From NCBI RefSeq assembly GCF_900092135.1, contig NZ_FMYF01000014.1:38210-102209 (forward strand): a stretch of 64,000 bases of DNA, in the 5' to 3' direction. This document shows positions 44,368 through 53,201 of the stretch, piece after piece. Both the position numbers and the translations under genes were made by a program. Position 1 is the stretch's first letter. Each line of letters starts with the position of its first letter. Origin of the DNA: Raineyella antarctica. GTDB lineage: Bacteria > Actinomycetota > Actinomycetes > Propionibacteriales > Propionibacteriaceae. Below the pieces are notes generated by a model that worked only from the letters and a program-made list of their open reading frames with translations, was not told the origin of the DNA and did not search any database.

Positions 44368-47082
44368 CTAAGGCATGCGAGGGCTCGCCGCACGAAGCCG
44401 ACCGGAATCCGTCCCACGATCGAGCTTGGCCTTGTGAGTGCAGGCGGGGTATCGGCTGCAGCCGAGGAATTCGCCGTAGGGGCCGCGGCGCAGGACGAGG
44501 GTGCCTTGGCCGCACCCCGGACAGACGCGTACACGCGTGGCATTCGGGGTGATTCCTTGGACGACGACGTCGGGATCGTCGAGGAGTTCGACGACGAAGG
44601 GGGACTCCTGGCCAACCACGGTGAAGATCGTGACGGCCCGCCGGGCCCGCGTGAGCGCGACGTAGAACAGGCGCCGCTCCTCCGCGTGGGGGAAGCCGTC
44701 GTCGCCGGGCATGGCGAGTCCGAGAACCGGGTCATCCTCGATCTTGCTGGGAAAGCCGTAGATCCCCTTGGTGAGGTTCGGGAGGATGACGTAGTCCGCC
44801 TCGAGCCCCTTCGCGGCGTGCACGGTCCGGAAGGTGACATCCAAGCCGGGGAACCCATGGCGGGGGACCAGCTTCTCCTCGTGCCGGTAGCGCCCGAGCA
44901 CGTCGATGCTGCTCTGCGCCGCACGAGTGGCCAGGTCGGTGAGGTAGCCGTCGATGGCGCGCTGCAGGCCGTCGCGTGTCTCGACCCGGATGATGGTGAC
45001 CGGCGGCCCGTCCTCAGGGTGCGAGGCGGCACGGCGTGCGGAGACGACGCGCTTGTCGATCTGGGCGGGGTTGCGGCTGACGAACCTGCCGGCGATGTCG
45101 GCGATCGTCTGGGGGTTGCGGAAGGTGGTCTGCAGGCGGACGGTCTCCGCAGGCCCGAACATCTGCTCGAACCGGGTCATGGCGGTGATGTCGGCGCCGG
45201 CGAAGCGGTTGATCGCCTGCCAGTCGTCCCCGACCGCGAGCAGGTACTTCTCGGGCCCCTGGCACAGCGCCCGGACCAGCCGCGCCCGGGAGTGGCTGGT
45301 GTCCTGGAACTCGTCGATCAGGACCAGGTCGTACGCGCTCAGGTCCGGGCTGCGCTCGAGCAGATCAGCGGCCTGGACCAGCATGTCGTCGAAGTCGATG
45401 GCGCCCGCCGCGCGCAGTTCCTGCTCCCAGCGGTCGTGGATCTCCCAGTACAGCTCGAGGAAGATTCGCGTACGGGGGCTGGGCCGCTCGGCGAGCCGCG
45501 CGGCGAGGTCGTCGCGGGTCAGGGAGTTCGCCTTCACGTTGGACATGAAGGTGCGGATGGTCCGGGCGAGGCGTTCGTGCTCGATCGGCTGCGCTCCGGA
45601 GGTGGGCCGGGGCCTTTCGGGATTCCAGTCCAGCTCCACCCCGCGGGTGCGAAGCTCGGCGTCCAGGGCGGCAAAACCCTTGAAGGTGACGATCTCGTGC
45701 CACGCGGTCTCGAGCAGCGTGGTGCCGAAGCGCTGGTGGACCGAACGCTTCCACTGCATGGAGTCGGCATAGCCGGTGAAGGCCTCGGGCGGAGTCCCGT
45801 CGGCCCGCAGCGCCCAGTGCTCGTGCCAGACGTCGATCTGCGGATAGTAGAAGTCGGGCCGGTACTGGGAGTGGTCGGCGTCAGCCACGTCGTGGGCGTA
45901 CGGCTGCTCGTAGCGGTACTCGACCCCGTTGAGGAACAGCCAGTCCGCGATGAGGCGCTCGCCCTCACTGCGCACGGTCTCGCCCCGGTAGGTGCGGAAT
46001 CCGTTCTGCCGGGTGTCGCGGTCATAGCTGTCGTGGTCGCCGGTCTCGGGCGTCTCGGACATGCGCCCGTAGAGGAGCCGGAAGGTGTCCCACTTGTAGC
46101 GGAACTCGGGCGAGGAGTCCCGCAGCTCGTCCACGATCGCGAGCACCTTGTCGATCTCGGTGCTCTGGCGGCCGACCCAGGAGGCGACGCTGGGCTTGCG
46201 GCCGGTCGCCCTGCCGATCAGAGCGAGCCCGAAGGAGTGGAAGGTGCTGGCCTGGATCCCGGCGGTCGGCAGCCCCACCGCTTCCAGCCGGGCCGCGACC
46301 CGCGCGCGCAGCTCGGCCGCTGCGTCGGTGTTGAACGCCAGCATGAGGATGCGCTCGGGCGCCACGAACCCCCGAGCCACGGCGTACGCGGCCCGTGCGA
46401 CCATGACCGATGTCTTGCCCGAGCCGGCTGCGGCGACCACTCGGACCCGATTGTCGAAGGTCACCACCGCGCGGGCCTGCTCCTCGGTCAGCGGCGACTT
46501 CTCGATCCGATCGAAGAAGTCCCGGCGACTTGCCAGTTCAGCGCTGAGGATCTGCGCATTGACGGAACGGACGATGGCCGTCCAGTCGCGCCCCAGCAGG
46601 TCGAGCGCCTCACGTTCCTCGGGGGTAAGGAGGGCCTCCCGCATCGATCCTCGAAGGAGGGCGAGCTCGTCGTCGGTTGGCCGCAGCCGCAGGACGGCCG
46701 CCACGCGGTCGTACGGGATCCACCGGCCCTGCATGCGATGCTGCTCCAGCAAGCGGTTGAAGTCCGACCGGAAGGCGCGAGCGCGGTCCAGCACGGGCCC
46801 CAGCTCAACGCTCTGGAGCCGGCCGGCGATGGCGGAGCGGATGGCAGCAACGTCCTGGGACTTCACGCCCCGGTACCTGCCGGCCACGGGCCCGTTGACG
46901 AGCAGTGAGCGTCCGAACCACCACCGGCTGACCGAGAGTCTGGAGCAGTCGCGACCGGTGAAGTTCATCACTCCTGCAGAGGTCGTCAGGACGAACCCGT
47001 CAGGCGTCGAGGCGAGGAACCACGCATCGGGGCCGGTAGTACGGGCCGGACCCCAGGACGGAAGCCCAGAAGTGCCACTCAC
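44368..47082 (-). CDS. SF1 DNA helicase IV-like (HelD/UvrD type) with nuclease-like insert and zinc finger
   Basis: 904 aa, GTG chosen for the GGGGGGA run about 5 nt upstream; longer starts are possible. An N-terminal ~200-residue region precedes Walker A AAAGSGKTSV near 217. A PD-(D/E)XK-like insert follows (GERLIADWLFLNGVEYRYEQ, then YRPDFYYPQIDVWHEH). Walker B is DEFQDTSHSR near 589, then AVGDDWQAIN, FRTVHAAKGLEADY near 754 and YVALTRARRA. The C-terminus is a topoisomerase-type zinc finger (CPGCGQG, then FLGCSRYPAC). Helicase IV-class enzymes unwind 3'-5' in repair or recombination; the insert and finger suggest work on damaged or foreign DNA. Convergent with the YCII gene. Confidence 0.9.
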   Translation of the reverse strand: MSGTSGLPSWGPARTTGPDAWFLASTPDGFVLTTSAGVMNFTGRDCSRLSVSRWWFGRSLLVNGPVAGRYRGVKSQDVAAIRSAIAGRLQSVELGPVLDRARAFRSDFNRLLEQHRMQGRWIPYDRVAAVLRLRPTDDELALLRGSMREALLTPEEREALDLLGRDWTAIVRSVNAQILSAELASRRDFFDRIEKSPLTEEQARAVVTFDNRVRVVAAAGSGKTSVMVARAAYAVARGFVAPERILMLAFNTDAAAELRARVAARLEAVGLPTAGIQASTFHSFGLALIGRATGRKPSVASWVGRQSTEIDKVLAIVDELRDSSPEFRYKWDTFRLLYGRMSETPETGDHDSYDRDTRQNGFRTYRGETVRSEGERLIADWLFLNGVEYRYEQPYAHDVADADHSQYRPDFYYPQIDVWHEHWALRADGTPPEAFTGYADSMQWKRSVHQRFGTTLLETAWHEIVTFKGFAALDAELRTRGVELDWNPERPRPTSGAQPIEHERLARTIRTFMSNVKANSLTRDDLAARLAERPSPRTRIFLELYWEIHDRWEQELRAAGAIDFDDMLVQAADLLERSPDLSAYDLVLIDEFQDTSHSRARLVRALCQGPEKYLLAVGDDWQAINRFAGADITAMTRFEQMFGPAETVRLQTTFRNPQTIADIAGRFVSRNPAQIDKRVVSARRAASHPEDGPPVTIIRVETRDGLQRAIDGYLTDLATRAAQSSIDVLGRYRHEEKLVPRHGFPGLDVTFRTVHAAKGLEADYVILPNLTKGIYGFPSKIEDDPVLGLAMPGDDGFPHAEERRLFYVALTRARRAVTIFTVVGQESPFVVELLDDPDVVVQGITPNATRVRVCPGCGQGTLVLRRGPYGEFLGCSRYPACTHKAKLDRGTDSGRLRAASPRMP

Positions 47083-47253
47083 GTCATCCCCCCCGATCCG
47101 CACGGCCTTCTGGCTCACCCTAGCCATCCTCGCAGAGCAGCTGATGGCGGCGACTGGCCGCAGATCGGAGGTGTCTTCAGAACCCGGGAGGTCGACGTGG
47201 TGTGGCCGAGGAGGATGGCGCACATGTTCGTCGCCTCGGGGCCGCTGGACCAG

Positions 47254-49641
47254 TCATCGATTGCTGCCCTGCACCGGCGGCTCGCGGAGGCCTTCCTGGG
47301 CGCTTGACGGTGCGGTAGGGGTGTCCTTCTGGACGCGCTGCTGGCGGCGGTGTCTCGCGAGGACGGCGCCGCCGCCTGCCGCGGCTGCTGCTGCGCCACC
47401 GATGGCGAGGGTGATCGGTTGGTTCATCATCTGACGCACGCTGTCGGCCCGGTCAATGGTCAGGTCGTAGACCTGCTCGGTGCCGTCCATCATCGTCATG
47501 TCGCTCACCTCGTGGGCGACTGACCCGGGGGCACCGTCTTCCGCCGGGCCGACCCGGAACGGGACCATCATCTCGTTGTCCTCGTGTTCGAGCAGGTGGC
47601 AATGTATGACGAACTGCCCGGGGTGGTTGAACGTGGCGCGCAGCTGTGCCATCTCTCCGGGGAAGACCATGATCGTTTCCTTGCGACCGGTCTGGATCGG
47701 TTCGAGAGGCCGGGACTGGCCGATCGCCAGGTCACCCGTCTCGTCGTCGTACGAGATGGCACTGCGGCTGACGACCTGGTAGGACACCTCGTGCAGGTGA
47801 ACCGGGTGCGGCACGACCGACCAGTTGTAGACCTCGACGTCGACCGTCTCACCCACCTGCGGGTTGAACCAGACCGGATCCGACCACATCTTCGGGACCA
47901 CCTTCACCGGGCCCTTCCGCGGATCCCCCACGATCTGTGACAGGTAGGTCGTCGACACCTGGGTGGGCACGCCCTCGGCAGGCTCGCGCTGATGCGTCAT
48001 GTCGAGTGCTATTCGTACAGTGCTGTCCGCCGCCGGAAGATCAGGGATGGCCGGCATCCTCAGCCGGCGGGCCGGCGTGGTGGGGTCAGATCCGAGCGCG
48101 GGACCGACGCGCAACTCCATGACACGGCCGGTCGTCGTCTCGTGGGGCTTCGGCTGCTGGTCGATGAGCCATCCCTCGGTGCCGGGGAACAGGATCTCGC
48201 CGGCGGTGTTGCCGAGGACGTAGCGGCCAGGTGGGGTGTCGGTGAGGTCGAGGATCAGGTCGGCTCGTTCTCCGGGGCCGAGGGGGAGCTGTCCCCAGTT
48301 TGGATTTTTCGAGGCGAAGAGGTCCGCCACCTGAGGGAGCAGACCTCCGTCGTTGCCGATCAGATGGACCTGGACGCGGGGGACCTTGCGGAAGTCCAGG
48401 GACAGGGAGCGGGAGTTGCAGGCGTTGAGGGCGATCAGGCGGTACCGGCGCGCCCGCAGATCGGCGTAGGGCCAGGTGCGCCCGTTTACCACGATCGCGT
48501 TGCCCCAGAACTCGGGAACCCAGATCGGAGCGATGCCGGACGCCGGCAGGAAGGTGTCGGAAGCGTCGAAGTGCCGCCGGCTGTCGGGGTAGAACAGCGT
48601 GCCGTCCTGGTTGAACGAGCGGTCCTGGATCGCCAGAGGCAACTCGTGGGGCAACTCGCCGGCTCGTGTCGGGTCGGCCCCCGTGCCAGGCAGGACGGCG
48701 GGGCGCCCGGTGGCAGAGTCCAGCGGCTGATCCGAGTCCTTGGCCGGCCTGATCATGTAGAAGCCGGTGTAGCCAGCCATCACGTTGAGTCGGGTGAGGC
48801 CCAGCGCGTGGTCATGGATCCACAGGGCAGTCGGCCGGTTCTTGTTCGGGTACTGCGCCAGCTGACCGTCGATCGGCACGGTGTGCCCCGTCAGGGCGGT
48901 GGCTTTGGCGCTCAGGTGTTGCCACCAGCGACCGTGACGGGCGTAGCCATCAGGGATGTCGCTCGCATCCGGCAGCACCCAGGACTCGGGGTAGCCGTCC
49001 GATTCGTCACCCAGACCCATGGCGCCGTGCAAGTGGACGGAGATGGGAACCGGGCCGGTGTAGGCGGTGTAGGTCCCCTCCGCGCTCGTGTATCGGTCGC
49101 GTGGCACGTAGCGCTGCCCGGCGAAAGACGGCATCCTGTCGGTCATCGGACGTCCTGCCGCATCGGGGGGCTGCTCAGGGTTGGCCCAGTGCAGGGTGGG
49201 GTCGACTGCGAACATGTGCGGCAGGTAGCGCCTCTTCTCGTCGACCAGCTTGTTGCGCCACAGCACGCGGACCGGACGGTCACGTGGCGTTTCGATCGTC
49301 GCCGCCGGCGTGTGGACCAAGGGGTTTGGGTCGGTGGCGGAGACGTATCCCCACACGGGTGTCTTCGGGTTGCCGGCGGGAAGCATCTGCTGGTTGAACT
49401 GGCGTATGTGAAGCTCGTAGAAGTCGACGGGCTGGCCCTCGGCCGTCGTCTCGACCCGGTTGCGTGCCATGACGGGCGGGACGACCAGGCGCGTCACGAA
49501 CTGCTGGATGCTGCGTGCGTCGAGGGTCCCGCCGGGGATGGTTGCGGCGACCGCTTCGGGGGCCCGGCCGACACGGGCGTATGCCAGGGTCAGGACCCCG
49601 GCTGCGGACATGCTGAGCATTCCTCTACGGGTGATGGGCAT
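47254..49641 (-). CDS. Multicopper oxidase with Tat-type signal and C-terminal anchor
   Basis: 795 aa. The N-terminus (ITRRGMLSMSAAGVLTLAYA) is a twin-arginine type signal. Copper sites are complete: HLHG near 202, WIHDHA near 270, HPVHLHE near 610 and HCHLLEHEDNEMM near 678 (the HCH plus axial Met of type 1). The order resembles CotA/bilirubin-oxidase-type enzymes. Helix ITLAIGGAAAAAAGGGAVL near 737-757 followed by RHRRQQR would tether it to the outer face of the membrane. Such enzymes oxidise phenols, bilirubin-like compounds or metals with oxygen. The 5' leader holds two tandem 18-bp units. Confidence 0.9.
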   Translation of the reverse strand: MPITRRGMLSMSAAGVLTLAYARVGRAPEAVAATIPGGTLDARSIQQFVTRLVVPPVMARNRVETTAEGQPVDFYELHIRQFNQQMLPAGNPKTPVWGYVSATDPNPLVHTPAATIETPRDRPVRVLWRNKLVDEKRRYLPHMFAVDPTLHWANPEQPPDAAGRPMTDRMPSFAGQRYVPRDRYTSAEGTYTAYTGPVPISVHLHGAMGLGDESDGYPESWVLPDASDIPDGYARHGRWWQHLSAKATALTGHTVPIDGQLAQYPNKNRPTALWIHDHALGLTRLNVMAGYTGFYMIRPAKDSDQPLDSATGRPAVLPGTGADPTRAGELPHELPLAIQDRSFNQDGTLFYPDSRRHFDASDTFLPASGIAPIWVPEFWGNAIVVNGRTWPYADLRARRYRLIALNACNSRSLSLDFRKVPRVQVHLIGNDGGLLPQVADLFASKNPNWGQLPLGPGERADLILDLTDTPPGRYVLGNTAGEILFPGTEGWLIDQQPKPHETTTGRVMELRVGPALGSDPTTPARRLRMPAIPDLPAADSTVRIALDMTHQREPAEGVPTQVSTTYLSQIVGDPRKGPVKVVPKMWSDPVWFNPQVGETVDVEVYNWSVVPHPVHLHEVSYQVVSRSAISYDDETGDLAIGQSRPLEPIQTGRKETIMVFPGEMAQLRATFNHPGQFVIHCHLLEHEDNEMMVPFRVGPAEDGAPGSVAHEVSDMTMMDGTEQVYDLTIDRADSVRQMMNQPITLAIGGAAAAAAGGGAVLARHRRQQRVQKDTPTAPSSAQEGLREPPVQGSNR

Positions 49642-49658
49642 GCTGCGCCTCGTTCCTT

Positions 49659-49694
49659 CCCACCTGTACCCGAAAGCCCACCTGTACCCGAAAG
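49659..49694 (-). repeat. Two exact tandem 18-bp units in the multicopper oxidase leader
   Basis: CTTTCGGGTACAGGTGGG is repeated without a gap, directly before the ribosome site (GAAGGAACGAGG). The units are 18-53 nt upstream of the ATG. They could be tandem operator sites or an RNA element. Confidence 0.75.
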
Positions 49695-50204
49695 GCGTTT
49701 CTGCCGGCCACGCCCGGCACCGTGGACGTTGCGCCGCGCCGGGTCAAGCCGGGGACTAAAGGCGAAGACGTCGCTTCTCGTGTGGACGCTCCCGACACGA
49801 GTGACGGAGGTAATGGGTTGATGTGCATGAGGCACGTCCCTTCTGCCTGCTGGAGAGATCTCTCTGATCTCTGCGCCGACGCTAATGATGGGCGGGTCAC
49901 GGGGTGGGGGCTGCGGGAGGTACTGCGGAAGTCTTCTCCGGGCGTTCACCTGGAAGACTGCTTCTGTGCCGTTCTCACGCCCAGCGAGGTGTGCGAGGTC
50001 TCGGCGGCAGTCCGTCAGAAGTCAGGCGCGGCGTGCGCCTGCCCCGATGTTCCGGGAGGATCGTTGTTCCTACCGGTCGGCAGGGGAGAGTCGTGCGGGC
50101 GGTTCTCCGGGCTCTGCGCGCTCGGGTCCGTGGTCGGCGAGGACTCCTCACCGTCCGTGGACGCCTGCCTGGAGCGGGAAAGGCGCAGCTCGCGGCCTGT
50201 CGCC
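49695..50204. other. 510-bp region with no convincing gene
   Basis: Open frames exist on both strands but have no coding character. A perfect 12-bp palindrome GAGAGATCTCTC lies at 49853-49864, with a nearby second GATCTCT. The region presumably holds the promoter of the multicopper oxidase gene. Confidence 0.55.
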
Positions 50205-50587
50205 TGTGCCGACGGCGATGATCAGGGCGATACCGCTGCCGCTCGCCGAATCCGTGATCATGGTGACGAGGTTCGCCGCGGGGCTTTGGTAGGCGACCGG
50301 TACGTAGCGCGTGGTCAGGTCAGCTACCAGGGAGGTCAGGGTGGCGGCCCTGCTGGTCAGGATCAGGGAGATGACGGGAGAAGATCGCCAGCAGGACGGG
50401 GCCAGGGAGAGCACGGTGAAGTGCGTCAGCATGGCCGACAGATCGATACCGCTGGCCGCTGAGAACTCCTTGCCCGCGCGCTTCAAGGCGTACGCCCAGT
50501 CGGAGTGTCCAAGTCTGGGCCGCCACTTCCCGGCGCCGATGCGCCGGAGGCTTCCGGAGCCTTCTCGACCGGCTCGTGGGATGACAT
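50205..50587 (-). pseudogene. N-terminal remnant of a YihY/BrkB-family membrane protein
   Basis: Starting at ATG 50587 the minus strand reads MSSHEPVEKAPEASGASAPG and then, after a frameshift, ALKRAGKEFSAASGIDLSAML and LTSLVADLTTRYVPVAYQS, then SASGSGIALIIAVG. This is the front of YihY/BrkB proteins up to the second helix; the rest of the six-helix core is gone beyond ~50205. Another pair of compensating 1-nt shifts lies in the LAPSCWRSSPVISL stretch, where LAPVLLAIFSVISL is expected. Confidence 0.7.
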
Positions 50588-50805
50588 GTGGTGTCCTCTC
50601 GTCCGTGGGCGCCGAGTGGCGGAAGCCAGGGCAGGGCGGCAAGTGGCCAGTGTCGGCGCGCTTCTCCATCCCAGTCAGCACAACGAACAGGTCTGTCCAA
50701 GAGGGTCGCGACGGTGCCGGACTTCACCGAGGAGCTGGCCATTCACTCAAGGGCTGAGCGACTGATCGCCACCTGGCGGGCCCCCATCCGGTCGCCGGGG
50801 GGTGG

Positions 50806-51393
50806 TCAGAGTGGGAAGGGTGTGCCGATGGCCATCCAACCCAGAACTGCACAGTTGACGACGACGGTGATCCAGAAAGTTGTCTGGAACGAGTGTTTGC
50901 GCGTCTTGTGGCGGTAGACCCGTTGGGCGAGGAGGGCGCCGGGCCAGCCGCCCAGCAGGGATACGGTCTGGAGCGTTGACTCGCTGACCCGCCATGCTCC
51001 CCGGATAGCCGCCGATTTGTCTGCCCTGTACAGGGCGAATGCCACCCCGCTCAGGACCACCGCGAGCGCCACCACGCTGACGGGCAGTACGTGGAGCACC
51101 GCCAGGACGGCGAGCAGGCCCAGGAAGGCGACGGCAATGGCGGCCGCCGCGGGGACCCCGCGCGTCATCGGTGCCCGGGGTATTGAGGAGGGCGCGTACC
51201 CGACGTCCGAGGCGCGCAGCCGATTCCGGTCGTCCCGGGTCACGCGGAAGGTGACGACGGCCCCCGTACCAGGACGGGTCGTACGCGAGAACTCGCTCAC
51301 GTGGACGAAGACGGGCGCTCCTCCGTCCTTCGGAGTGATGAATCCGAACCCACGCGCGTCGTCCCACCGCGTGATCGTGCCTTCCTGCCGCAT
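50806..51393 (-). CDS. Cold-shock domain fused to DUF1294 membrane domain
   Basis: 195 aa; ATG at 51393 is used, a GTG 4 codons upstream is the alternative. Residues 1-65 form a cold-shock RNA-binding barrel (GTITRWDDARGFGFITPKDG, VFVHVSEFS). Helices at 83-125 and a C-terminal DUF1294 domain (RVSESTLQTVSLLGGWPGALLAQRVYRHKTRK, then WITVVVNCAVLGW) follow. This fusion is a known architecture of unclear function; it may link RNA binding to the membrane. Confidence 0.85.
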   Translation of the reverse strand: MRQEGTITRWDDARGFGFITPKDGGAPVFVHVSEFSRTTRPGTGAVVTFRVTRDDRNRLRASDVGYAPSSIPRAPMTRGVPAAAAIAVAFLGLLAVLAVLHVLPVSVVALAVVLSGVAFALYRADKSAAIRGAWRVSESTLQTVSLLGGWPGALLAQRVYRHKTRKHSFQTTFWITVVVNCAVLGWMAIGTPFPL

Positions 51394-51626
51394 CGTGCCC
51401 CCCACTTCGTGCCGGCCGAGATGACCGCTGGTTCTGTTGTCACTGGCTCGTCGTGTCGGACTGCGCGGAGCCTGTCAGTCGTGTGTTGCCAGTCGATGAC
51501 GAGGCCGGCGATGTCATTTTCGGGTACGGATGCCTCACGCGCGAAAACCGTCCATCGCTGCGGCCCCGTACATGCGAGATGGGAGCCCGTCTGCGGCCCG
51601 ACGCGCACGGGCGGATGATGGCTCCA

Positions 51627-52236
51627 TGACCGATCCACGGGCGCTCGCCGAGCAGATCGATGCGGGACTGCTTGCCAAGGCCCAACCCGAGCGGGCGGCA
51701 GGCGAGAGGGCGTACCTGAAGAGCGACCTGGAGCACTACGGCACCTCGGTACCGGCGATCCGTTCCACCGTCCGCGAGTCGGTCGGACAGGACGGACTGA
51801 CGCACCACGACTGGTGGACGTACTGGCGGCCTCGGTCGTCGGGCCGCTGGTCGAGCGGGAACCATCGCTCGGGACCTTTTTGGACCGTTGGGCGGCCGAC
51901 GGGGATTTCTGGATCCGCCGTTCGGCACTGTTGGCTCAGTTGCTGGCGCTGCGGCAGGGCGAAGGAGACTTCGACCGGTTCGGCCGCTACGCCGACGCGA
52001 TGCTGGAGGAGAAGGAGTTCTTCATCCGCAAGGCCATCGGCTGGGTGCTGCGCGACACCGGGAGGAAGCGGCCGGACCTGGTGTTCGCGTGGTTGCTGCC
52101 CCGTGCCGTACGGGTGTCCGGGGTGACGGTCCGCGAGGCGGTGAAACCGCTCAGCGACGAGCAGCGGGAGGCGGTACTGGCGGCTCGAGCCGCTGCTGGT
52201 GGTCGGCCCGGCAAGCCGGGTGGCCGAGCAGATTGA
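51627..52236 (+). pseudogene. Decayed second copy of the AlkD-like repair gene
   Basis: The start (MTDPRALAEQIDAGLLAKAQ) and the rest match 33534-34295 closely, but the bases matching 33719-33869 are missing. The junction lies at 51810/51811, and the 151-nt loss shifts the frame. After it the frame reads DVLAASVVGPLVEREPSLGT and continues to KPLSDEQREAVL. The promoter hexamer GATGAT before the ATG is conserved. The C-terminal end differs from the intact copy. Confidence 0.9.
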
Positions 52237-52360
52237 CCGGTTCTCCTCACCCATCCGCTTGTCGGCGTGGACGACTCAACCGCCCACGCCATCTGCCGCA
52301 AACCGCTTGACGCCGCCCCACCCCCGATCTACGTTCACCGGAGAGTGACCGAGGAGGCTG

Positions 52361-53104
52361 ATGACCGGCGAACCCACACTCATCGCGTCAGTGGTCCGTG
52401 CCCTGCACCTGCTCGAGCTCGTCGCGGACGAGCACCGACCTGTCCCCGCCAAGCGGCTCGCCCACCTGTCCGGGATCGCCCTGCCGACGACCTACCACCT
52501 GCTCCGCACCCTGGTGCATGAGGGCTATCTCATTCGCACCGACGACGGGTACATCGTCGGCGACGTCCCGGCCCGGCTGGTCGAGGACCAGGAGCAGGGC
52601 CCGGTGCCGCGGCGGGTCCACCAGGTCATGCGGACTCTGCATGAGGAGATGAAGGCTCCCGCCTACCTGGCCGCCTATCGTGACGGCGAGGTCGACCTGC
52701 TGGACATCGTCGACAGCCCCGCGGCGCCCCGCGTCGACCTCTGGGTCGGGCTGCAGCACTCCGCCCACGCCACGGCACTGGGCAAGGCGGTGATGAGCGG
52801 ACTGCCGCACGACGACCTGATCGACTACCTGACCACGCACCCGATGTATGACTTGACGCGCCGGACCCGCACGACGGTGCGTTCGCTGCTGGTCGACCTC
52901 GACGAGGCCGGGTCGGTGATCGTCGACCGCGAGGAGTACGCGCTGGGCACGACCTGTGTCGCGGTGCCCATCACATCGGGCGGAGTGACCGCATCCCTCG
53001 CCATCTCGGTGCCCAGTGGCTCCGCCGACCGCGTCCTCCACGACCCGGCTCCGCTGCGCAGGGCGGCGCAGTTGGTCGGTCTGGCCTACGCTCCGGTGGC
53101 CTGA
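52361..53104 (+). CDS. IclR-family transcription regulator
   Basis: 247 aa, ATG behind GAGGAGG. Residues 5-70 are the winged helix (ASVVRALHLLELVADEHRPV, AHLSGIALPTTYHLLRTLVHEGYLIR); the rest is the IclR effector domain with ATALGKAVMSGLP and TTCVAVPI. IclR proteins bind small organic acids and act as repressors or activators. It is 97 bp upstream of, and on the same strand as, the 2-oxoacid dehydrogenase operon, the likely target. Confidence 0.9.
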   Translation: MTGEPTLIASVVRALHLLELVADEHRPVPAKRLAHLSGIALPTTYHLLRTLVHEGYLIRTDDGYIVGDVPARLVEDQEQGPVPRRVHQVMRTLHEEMKAPAYLAAYRDGEVDLLDIVDSPAAPRVDLWVGLQHSAHATALGKAVMSGLPHDDLIDYLTTHPMYDLTRRTRTTVRSLLVDLDEAGSVIVDREEYALGTTCVAVPITSGGVTASLAISVPSGSADRVLHDPAPLRRAAQLVGLAYAPVA

Positions 53105-53201
53105 GTCCTGTCACCTGATCTCTATCACCATCTGAAAACGCGCCTCTGGCGGCGGCGTCCGGGCCGGTCGAGAGTGGGGACATCACCGACAACGGAGGCC
53201 A

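Noticed and set aside
44434..46908. 824-codon open frame on the plus strand
   Set aside because: It is antisense to the helicase gene, whose motifs are unambiguous.
47992..49821. 609-codon open frame on the plus strand
   Set aside because: It is antisense to the multicopper oxidase and has no domain.
49722..50462. 246-codon open frame on the plus strand
   Set aside because: Odd composition, no ribosome site and it runs across the YihY remnant on the other strand.
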